Origin: Omnitrophica WOR_2 bacterium RIFOXYA2_FULL_38_17
GTDB lineage: Bacteria; Omnitrophota; Gorgyraeia; Zapsychrales; Zapsychraceae
Assembly: GCA_001805965.1 (NCBI GenBank)
Contig: MHHG01000057.1
Span: 149,975-185,182 of the forward strand
Length of the DNA stretch: 35,208 bases
Direction: 5' to 3'
The notes beneath the pieces are model-generated. The model was given only the letters and a program-made list of their open reading frames with translations, was not told where the DNA came from and made no database searches. The translations under genes and the position numbers were made by a program. How positions within the stretch are numbered: position 1 is the first letter of the stretch; every line of letters begins with the position of its first letter. Positions 30,501-35,208 of the stretch are shown in pieces.

Positions 30501-30969
30501 TTGTCTGTGTGTTTGCATCAAAAGTTCCTGCAGCATTCTCAAAATCCCCCAAGATCCTAATATCATCGCTGATAAGCTGAACCGTGCCTGAACCATTATG
30601 CCCCAAATTATAAAAATCCCTTGCAACCGTAACACCGCCTGATGTTATTGTCTGAGTGCCTGAGCTCGCAGTAAATGTAACGGAACCCGTACCTGATGCA
30701 TATAACCCCGTAACATTCTCCCAATTGCCAGACAAAGTAACCGTTCCAGTCGTAGCAACCAAAGATCCTTCAATAACAACATCCCCCCCGACATTAATAA
30801 CCCCATTATTCAAATTCAAAGTCGACCCAGATGGAATAACAATCCCCGCTAAGATTGCGGTACCTGCTACTAATTTCCATTTAGGTGCCATGTTGCCATA
30901 CAATGTGTTTCCAAGCTTTAGCGCTTTTTGCCTGATCAATTCCCAAATTGTCGTTTTGTTTATTCCCAT
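21556..30969 (-). CDS. Giant multidomain surface protein: beta-helix repeats, Ig-like/carboxypeptidase-regulatory-like, DUF11, SdrD_B-like, probable OM beta-barrel, TPR-like C-terminus
   Basis: WxGDxxxDWxxxxNWDLGxVP modules twice; DUF11-like IRIEKNANKKEARIGDVITYEIKIENMGENLVEDLYIQDRIPPGFKYID; SdrD_B-like GTIIGKVFFDQNENGVQDAPEYV...PNVKIVMEDGTVITTDKNGRFSVPAVLPGRHLLRLD; ~900 aa of alternating barrel-like strands; C-terminal YDRGEVEEARKIYKDIV and YFKNGQYEKAKKILEKILE. Confidence 0.85.
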   Translation of the reverse strand: MGINKTTIWELIRQKALKLGNTLYGNMAPKWKLVAGTAILAGIVIPSGSTLNLNNGVINVGGDVVIEGSLVATTGTVTLSGNWENVTGLYASGTGSVTFTASSGTQTITSGGVTVARDFYNLGHNGSGTVQLISDDIRILGDFENAAGTFDANTQTIAILGDWSHGSSATFVHGSQTVVFEGGNQTIRGSTSAFYNFSKQSPGSTLTFDINGEQVFEGKLTLRGAMGNIMNLVSNSPATMAQITLRPGQVTDSNSGLQDIEWLVVEDSDARGGASGISGLTLVGRNSSSNLSNTENWVFGSAIVTWQGDIDNDWNRAANWDLGIVPSNIDTARIPDVSAVNVQPRFSSNVTIANLTLLDNATVDMNTRDLVVSGQLELDAGAVLEVKDGDLSVLSLDNEGTVQLYGQTTQNIAITAIDPDSGIFEFIGDSDVSEAFILKDFGPVDYFNLVINDNDGGAADTFRTSSDLVVRGTLTVTASTLDLATNNNVLTAGLAGVGGVTVNGGIFTANTGGITADGDLTVSSGSFTSANNSMSVEGDIAVSATGSVNVATTTLDVNGGLSIAGTSSFTAPDGDNIFTLYGDFTHSDTAVFTHSSGTITLDGGDQSILGNANTTFFDLNKSVAVPSTLVFTASSIQMIAAGGNLTLQGTDASNLLYIQSDILGTESFIELRVGATQRLNFLEVRDSNASGTAAGGSGAVNVVTLVARNSDEPNDNNTNWLFGGAIITWEGDISTDWDTLGNWDLGLVPETRDTAIIPDVATVDPTLASIAGAGVEVANIEIRSGGQLTLSTNASEKDLTVTDTLTNDGTIILNGSETLTVNSVETDPALAAGTFIYVGNNTGNTFTVEDLAGSGYYNLTINDTNPTPSTFNTDAVFTVNNQLAVSGGTFNPGANLNISDDVAVSGGMFAVSGDFTVAAVGTVSLSGGALTATAGNLDINGNLEISGGAFTAPGSGQTFTLGRNFTQTAGSFTHSSGEITFDSSEAITINTNNSTFYDFTSVVFGKVITIVAGDTIEIDNEVDLQGTTGLLTTIQSDTPNTRANIIVNQPLQSVQFLNVIDSDIGGPGNIGNNLVCFNCNDGNNNDDLEAAPHWLFRVLSITIPVDSKTTDRTPTVIGVSDAGETVTFRSLVGAVDAVVGSVVVDANGNFRFEIPDASLIDTGVNYVTPYIGVLEGGRINLNVAATPNPAQQPTITSHSDGEKISGGLPIISGQGVAGAAVDILAHDQNGNMLLQTVGSTTVGADLGSGFGNYSVQLSTALLKGINYLSVTVDGVASDITWLVLSDVYGVVFDSVEDTPVNNAIITLYRAADNQPATVADGDLYGTDANPYTTTEDGTYSFLTANADYYINIQSAAYNYPSLQSTFPPGRSIITGSLGEQFTTGLNSGAVLGMDQPMDFNFITIRIEKNANKKEARIGDVITYEIKIENMGENLVEDLYIQDRIPPGFKYIDDRVILDGVPIENPTGKRDLLFSVGDFIAGQTKYLKYQLVVGSGVTLGNYENSAYARYIDVDRYVSNISTESVKIILDPIFDLGTIIGKVFFDQNENGVQDAPEYVHMDRDVITENPIPNVKIVMEDGTVITTDKNGRFSVPAVLPGRHLLRLDERTLPQGSYLTTDKAVIVDITQGMIQKVNFGVNLDHDRFKTEDAKFFTNRVKVSQEKGKPDPLLNVSLFGNEIVTYDGAFVEKAEFKIFTDYTPFIELWRIEVFDADTKRKLQVFTGNRYNIHDPIFWDGRDMKGDHVLFKDRNLEYMLYVENAKGNYDETEPQKLAFRELADKEAYDKYVAEKVSSVSDYRNWINKEREENRLKVRGIYVDGETVFIDRISAKLKSIRIMKDGEVLVDVPVVEIYGLTARDILEGADTSQKDDKLKIILPKGDYEVLVQEDLGEKKKGVNDTGIVKGMLSASSGAYDGLASRAGTSADDGSLVGEIVGSPVKTYSQPIRVGEDYMFFVGLGDAKAGYNFTGGNIEPIAQDDKFNGGFWKEGKMAYYLKGKVLGKYLITSSYDSEREKKALFAGLDKDEYYPVYGDDSMIDRTATDTQGNLYMLIEWDKSSAKWGNYAVNFDDTEFAKFSRSLYGGNVSFESMATNKYGEAKSNAVVFHSKIKEKTAHVEYLATGGSLYYLKHRDIVAESDKVLIEVRDKVTGLVIKSEEMKEGADYEMDYERGRMLFWKPIPMLVKSYSIISDDLFNGNLVYVVADYTYEIVEELNEATFGTRVQQALGENVLVGSTYVKESQNLTDYTLKGADVKVHLGADANASAEYAETTASPGDNYVSTDGGITFTQIALGDAAKGRAYGIKGDAKLFNRLGVTTKYQFVENDFSTNATTAQQGKEIIGIESIYDFNEESRALFRHDIQSLIEDGNVQTQLQLGATKTATTLVQYIHQLRKLKITGEYRRKVVTSRISQFESESNTEENVLAARADYEFSDRLKLSLQQDISIDGEDNDQTTVGVVVKPTDKITLGAEKTFGEKGIGTNLDMQIDTDGRVKFVGNYSVSRDRNGNITNDIDTTSTVGEEDGKNLLKIAADDSSSNAVGSLGAIIDINDKLQVETTLGATDILGENMATTLAFGGKSKINETTSLDSSVSVANSKKETATTVSVGGTSQLDPDTSVESKLSLTGSDEGASSALIFGGKSRVDEKTTTETQVSVDEATDGGRTATYTFGTKKKLSDEFELASTKTFGETAEESFTQSGYSLIREKDGKALTGSLSRKYSETDVGDVSRTNIFGLTGDIDDRWAVEGSYQKGDVLNHDGTSTKRDVFTLGVGYAKKDEETGDTLTSSTKLELRRDQGENGGEDKRQYLAYNATEGYVTPALKLMTKIEVSATENLSTDTKEAQHREVMIGFGYRPVLNDRLNLLGRYTYLESQGPAEQEDTALVEQERAHVLSGEAVYDISEHWQFAEKLAIRVAEEKVAGFDFTKTRTWLMIHRLNYKIDRDWSIGGEFRTLSVVEAKDIKRGVLIEASRNLGDFSQLGLGYNFTTFSDDLTDLDYSSQGPFVRMTGKLYDRTPEERERARQRWLDEKIRGWAWVMVNEELSKENSPVLQELNEHFIMAQEVYDRGEVEEARKIYKDIVIAGQMMFEEASEYIRGAISKEEKLKEMKVLADQYFKNGQYEKAKKILEKILEETNKPMLE

Positions 30970-30977
30970 AATTCAAT

Positions 30978-31025
30978 AAATTAGTGACAGGCTCCTTTTT
31001 AACGAAAAGAGTCTGTCACTAATTT
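30978..31025. repeat. REP-like 13-bp perfect inverted repeat at the 3' end of the RAYT gene
   Basis: AAATTAGTGACAG (30978-30990) and CTGTCACTAATTT (31013-31025), with inner CTC/GAG and TTTT/AAAA pairing. The RAYT stop codon lies inside one arm. Confidence 0.85.
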
Positions 31026-31645
31026 TTAAACCTTTGCTTAAATTCCTTATCCCCCAAAACTCCCGCTCTTTTATTTAGCAGATCAAGCTCTTCTCCTTGA
31101 TAGCTCATGACAAGGGTTCTATACGCTATTTGCCTTTCAAAACCACTTTTTCCCAAGCTCAAATAGACTTCACTTTCATCAAGCTTTATATTGCCACTTT
31201 TGCCAGTGATCAGATCAGAGTATCCTGACCAACTATAATCCTTAGGCTCAGAGACCAGCCCTGCTTTTACAGGATTAAGGTCAATATATCTTGAACACGC
31301 AAAAAAATACCTTTCCTGCTGGACTAAAAAGCTCTTAAACCTCCCTTGAAACACATGGCCAACCCTTCCATATTTTTTATTGAAATATTTTGCATATGCT
31401 TTTGATGTGTCTTCCATTACTTTAGAAAGACTGCCATCCGCTTTTGGCTCGACCAAAAGATGAATATGATTATCCATCAAAACGTAATTATAGATCTTTA
31501 ACGGGTATTTATTTCTTGATTCTTCGATGAGGAATAAGTATCTTTGATAATCTTTTGTGGATTTAAAGAGAGCCTGCCTGTCATTCCCTCTTGAAATAAC
31601 ATGATGTACATAACCAGCTTCTTGTAAGCGAGGCGCCCTTGGCAT
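31019..31645 (-). mobile_element. RAYT / Y1_Tnp REP-associated tyrosine transposase, apparently intact
   Basis: MPRAPRLQEAGYVHHVISRGNDRQALF; HUH motif in MDNHIHLLVEP; catalytic-Tyr region FFACSRYIDLNPVKAGLV. Confidence 0.95.
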
Positions 31646-31651
31646 GAACGC

Positions 31652-31680
31652 ATTATATCAATATGGCACTAATATGTCAA
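31652..31680 (-). promoter_or_regulatory. Perfect-consensus sigma70-type promoter of the RAYT gene
   Basis: Minus strand TTGACA (31680-31675), 17-nt spacer, TATAAT (31657-31652), then GCGTTC and ATG at 31645. Confidence 0.88.
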
Positions 31681-31717
31681 TAGGTACCACCTTCCTTTTT
31701 TAAATAGGTGCCACCTA
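31681..31717. repeat. REP-like element: two imperfectly palindromic AGGTRCCACCT units, jointly an imperfect hairpin
   Basis: AATAGGTACCACCT (31679-31692) and AATAGGTGCCACCT (31703-31716), 13/14 identical, 24-bp period. Minus strand reads GTAGGTGGCACCTA...AGGTGGTACCTA. Confidence 0.7.
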
Positions 31718-31728
31718 CCATACCAGAA

Positions 31729-34700
31729 TTAGAAGTTTATTCCAAACCACACGCCTTTGCCGCCTTCCAGTTCGTATTCGCCAAGATCGTAACCATCATC
31801 TGCGCCTCCTGTAAATATAGCCCTTGAAACCGGGAATAGTGCATCGAATATCCAATGAGGAGTTGCATCGCCTGAATCTGTACCACCTTTGTTAACTGCA
31901 CCCCAGGCATAAATATCATTTGATGATGCATGAGCATCCTGAACACTTACATAATAAACATTTTGAACTACTGTAGTAGTATCAAATGTAAAAGCAGTAG
32001 CACCCGGGGTGCTTTCAAGATATATCTCCCCTCCCAGATACTGTCCATCAATATTCAATGAACCGGAAACGGTATAGATCAATCCATCAGCAAACTTCAA
32101 TGATGCTCCAGGCGTAGTGACTGTCAGATCAGTCGTCTCAAAGGCATCATCAAATGTCACAAAAGCTGAAGAATTAGTGACTATCAGATCATAATATGTC
32201 TGAGATCCTGAAGAAACAGTCTGGGCGGCCGTTCCGTCAAAAGTAACTGTCGATGCCCCTACCAAAACAGTTGATATCTTTGTATTATCCCAGTCGCCTG
32301 AAACAAACCAGGTGGAGGTCCCCATATTCAAGGTATCTGCTCCATCAAAATCAAAATTAACATCTCCATTAATATCAACCGTAGAACCGTCAGTATTAAA
32401 CACTCCATAACGTGCAGTGGAAGCTGTATGATGCCCAAAGGTCAATGTATCAGTTGTCAAATTATACCCATTTGTCGTTACTGTTGTTGGTGTTCCAGCT
32501 GAAAATCCCGCTATACTAAACTCCTGTGCAATTACATCTCCTCCAAAAGTAAATGTGTAAGTATCATTTACCTGTAAGTCAGCTAAGCCATAATCCATTC
32601 CAGTAATTACCTGATTATCCCCAGAATAAACAATACAAATATCTCCAATGGTCGGGTTTGCCCCAGTCAAAACAACCGGTGTTATATCATCACCCAGCAT
32701 AAGAATACATCTGTTTTCAGATGTTGATGTTAAAGTACCTCCGCCCAAAAATAGTTTTCCATAAAGTAGAATGTGCTCATCACCTGCATTATAATTTGAA
32801 GCCTTTCCATCAGCAGCTAAACTTAAATGATAGAATTCTCTTGCCTCTGCAAGTGGATGTATCGAACCATCACCTGTAAACGCAACACTGGAAGCATTGT
32901 AAGTAAATGTCCCCCCTGCAGAGTTCCAATCACCACCAATATTAATTGTTGAAGTAGACCCAGTAACCTCGCCTGCCGTTGCAAGGACAAAATCAGCCCC
33001 AACAGTGACATCATAGCCCGCAAAATTCACACCATTTACAGAATCAGTCGCAGTTACGGTCATACTATTTGATGTGATCAATGCATCCGCCAAGCTCCAA
33101 CCTCCACTATCCCCGCCTCCATCATTAAAAAGAAGATCATAGAATGACTTTCCATCGGATGTGATCGTATTCCCCGTTACAACCGAGTCAAATGTCACGC
33201 TCGAATCCGCGATCGTAAACGTGCCGCCCGTCATATCCCAACTATCACCAGCCGCAATAGACGTCCTATCTCCCGCGACGTCATCTGTGCCATCCAAAGT
33301 ACCATTGATATCAATAAGACCACTTATATCCAAGTCATATCCATTTGTATTCAATGTATCACTGTAATTGATCGTCAATGTTGAAGCTGTAAGGTCCGTT
33401 GCAAGGTCAGTCGTTTCAGGCGAACCCCCAATTACCAAATTACCGATATCAACACCACCGACATTATCATTATAAGTAAGGTTGCCATCAAAGTTGACAG
33501 TTCCAATACCCTTTGTAAATGTTCCGCCATTAAATGTCACCGCATGGGCAATGTACATATCAGGATCATTTGTGGCCAAATCAAAAATACCATCGGTCAA
33601 AATAAATCCACCATTTATATCCATGTTATCAACCGGCTGGAACGAACCTGTTGCAGTATTTATTTGAAGGTCATTGAAAGTCTGACCTCCTGATACCAAT
33701 GGGTTTGTTAGAGTTGTTGATACAAATGTTACAGTGCTTGATCCAGGAGTAACAGTTGCTCTTGTAAAATCAACCGTACCAGAAACAGTGACTACGGAGC
33801 TGCCAAGATCAATAAATCCCCAGGTGTTCGAATTACCTTCAACATCAATATACTCTCCAATTGTATGAGTTCCTGAGCCAAGATCTATCTTGCCGTAAAA
33901 AGCTCCGGCAGTATCGCCCAAGCTCAAGTACCCTGCTGTCGTTAAATTGTAAGTATCTGTGTTAAGCGTCATCGCTTCAGCTTCAGTATCACTTGACGCA
34001 TCCCCATATATCCTCAGGTCATTAACTGACCAATTACCTGTCATTGTAATTGATGCATCATTAACATTTGACAACCTGACTATTACATTAGGGATCGATA
34101 ATGTGCCTTGGGAAACATCACCTGTCGGCCTCAGGAACAATGTTCCCGTCGTAATTGATGCACCTGTTCCCATAGTGACAAAATCATTTGTCGTTGGGAA
34201 TATAACAGCATACCCGCCGGTCAATGCAAGCGATGCAGAATTTCCAAGCACGAGGTCTTCAGCTATTCTGAGGTTGCCCGATGTTGATGCCGAAATACCA
34301 GTTCCAACCTCATAAGTATCAAAAGCATTTGTCGCATTCGGATTTGATACTGTTCCATCACTCACATGTATCCATTTTCCCGTTGAAACAACAAGATTCG
34401 ATATATCAGCAACATCTATATTTCCATAAATATTAAGATCATAACCTCCATCAGTAAGCTCAACATCTGTTATAATATTATCCTCATTGATAAGAATACT
34501 TGCAGCATATGAATCAGAGATCAAAGTTACCGAATGAGAATCAATTGTTACATTATCTGAAGGCCCTGGATAATCAACTCCCATGACACTTCCGGGACAT
34601 GTCCCCCACGTGTTACAAACAGTCCAGTCATTATTCCCCACATCATTAAAGCCTGTTGCCTGATAAAGGCCGAATATCCAGAAAATATTGTTTCCGCGGT

Positions 34701-35208
34701 CAACTGAATTAATCGCGGTCAATGAATCAAACATCGACACAGAATCCTTAATATCCGCAAAAGCAACATCCTCTGTAGTTATCGGAGTATTTATCGTCCA
34801 TTGCGTTCCAGGAATAGTTGAATTTAAATCAACATAAGTTCCAACTGCCTGGCCATCAACCGTAAAGGCATTCGATACAGTTGTTGTCGTTCCTGCAGTA
34901 AAATCAACACGCTTGTTTGGAGTGACAATTACTAAATTGTGAAACGCAGTATTTCCAGACAAAGTTGTTACCTTACTTACATCATCAAAGAATACAGATG
35001 ATGTCCCAGCCGTAAAAGTACCTGCTGAACCCATCGACCATGTACCCGCGACATTAAGGTCATAGCTTCCGCCCTGAAGATCACCATCCATGACCATAAT
35101 ATTCTTATCAACTTCCAGGTCATCAGCTAAAATAACATTGTCCGTAGCAGTACCGCCTGTATTATTTATAACAAGGTCATAAAATGTCTGTCCTCCAGAA
35201 GTAACAGT
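31729..35208 (-). CDS. Giant beta-helix (filamentous-haemagglutinin-like) surface protein, C-terminal part; N-terminus beyond the right edge
   Basis: Frame stays open from the track's Met (35097) to the window end: TVTSGGQTFYDLVINNTGGTATDNVILADDLEVDKNI-MVMDGD. Repeats of the type GTFTxGTSSVxFDG...QTxxSGxQTFYDLxI. Confidence 0.85.
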   Translation of the reverse strand, partial: TVTSGGQTFYDLVINNTGGTATDNVILADDLEVDKNIMVMDGDLQGGSYDLNVAGTWSMGSAGTFTAGTSSVFFDDVSKVTTLSGNTAFHNLVIVTPNKRVDFTAGTTTTVSNAFTVDGQAVGTYVDLNSTIPGTQWTINTPITTEDVAFADIKDSVSMFDSLTAINSVDRGNNIFWIFGLYQATGFNDVGNNDWTVCNTWGTCPGSVMGVDYPGPSDNVTIDSHSVTLISDSYAASILINEDNIITDVELTDGGYDLNIYGNIDVADISNLVVSTGKWIHVSDGTVSNPNATNAFDTYEVGTGISASTSGNLRIAEDLVLGNSASLALTGGYAVIFPTTNDFVTMGTGASITTGTLFLRPTGDVSQGTLSIPNVIVRLSNVNDASITMTGNWSVNDLRIYGDASSDTEAEAMTLNTDTYNLTTAGYLSLGDTAGAFYGKIDLGSGTHTIGEYIDVEGNSNTWGFIDLGSSVVTVSGTVDFTRATVTPGSSTVTFVSTTLTNPLVSGGQTFNDLQINTATGSFQPVDNMDINGGFILTDGIFDLATNDPDMYIAHAVTFNGGTFTKGIGTVNFDGNLTYNDNVGGVDIGNLVIGGSPETTDLATDLTASTLTINYSDTLNTNGYDLDISGLIDINGTLDGTDDVAGDRTSIAAGDSWDMTGGTFTIADSSVTFDSVVTGNTITSDGKSFYDLLFNDGGGDSGGWSLADALITSNSMTVTATDSVNGVNFAGYDVTVGADFVLATAGEVTGSTSTINIGGDWNSAGGTFTYNASSVAFTGDGSIHPLAEAREFYHLSLAADGKASNYNAGDEHILLYGKLFLGGGTLTSTSENRCILMLGDDITPVVLTGANPTIGDICIVYSGDNQVITGMDYGLADLQVNDTYTFTFGGDVIAQEFSIAGFSAGTPTTVTTNGYNLTTDTLTFGHHTASTARYGVFNTDGSTVDINGDVNFDFDGADTLNMGTSTWFVSGDWDNTKISTVLVGASTVTFDGTAAQTVSSGSQTYYDLIVTNSSAFVTFDDAFETTDLTVTTPGASLKFADGLIYTVSGSLNIDGQYLGGEIYLESTPGATAFTFDTTTVVQNVYYVSVQDAHASSNDIYAWGAVNKGGTDSGDATPHWIFDALFPVSRAIFTGGADDGYDLGEYELEGGKGVWFGINF

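Noticed and set aside
22892-30979. Plus-strand ORFs opposite the 3137-aa gene (e.g. 22892..23320, 28430..28942, 29261..29635)
   Set aside because: P/V/S/T-rich complements of repetitive beta-structure codons; no start context and no homology pattern.
30969-31729. The two giant genes as one gene split by RAYT insertion
   Set aside because: The right-edge gene ends with its own stop after a terminal sorting-like sequence and the 3137-aa gene has its own signal-like N-terminus; paralogy is the simpler explanation, though an empty site in a relative would be decisive.
1-35208. CRISPR arrays, tRNA, rRNA, phage modules
   Set aside because: No regularly spaced direct repeats, no tRNA/rRNA signatures and no phage structural genes recognized.

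Overview
All supported genes in this 35.2-kb window lie on the minus strand. From the right edge leftwards (transcription direction) I read: (i) a giant beta-helix surface protein whose 5' end is outside the window; (ii) a RAYT/Y1 (REP-associated tyrosine) transposase flanked by two different REP-like palindromes and preceded by a perfect-consensus sigma70-type promoter placed for leaderless transcription; (iii) a 3137-aa protein combining beta-helix repeats, Ig-like/DUF11/SdrD_B-like domains, a probable outer-membrane barrel and a TPR-like tail; (iv) a ~2000-aa secreted protein with about 14-15 copies of a ~48-residue TPR-like unit separated by charged coiled-coil linkers, with a possibly structured leader; (v) an AsmA-like protein; (vi) a PilZ + TM + coiled-coil protein; (vii) small housekeeping genes (YgjP-type metalloprotease, DUF167, YqeY, polysaccharide deacetylase); (viii) a large cellobiose-phosphorylase-like glycosidase; (ix) a moxR-DUF58-(DUF4381-like)-batA-batB-batC-batD operon truncated at the left edge. 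Most of the left half is conventional. The most interesting parts are the RAYT locus between two giant surface-protein genes, several unrelated palindromic elements, the leader of the 2-kaa TPR protein, and a possible envelope-spanning gene set (12.0-35.2 kb). A Gram-negative host, perhaps Omnitrophota/PVC-like, is inference only. No tools were run; base coordinates were counted by hand from the printed sequence, and domain boundaries are approximate.
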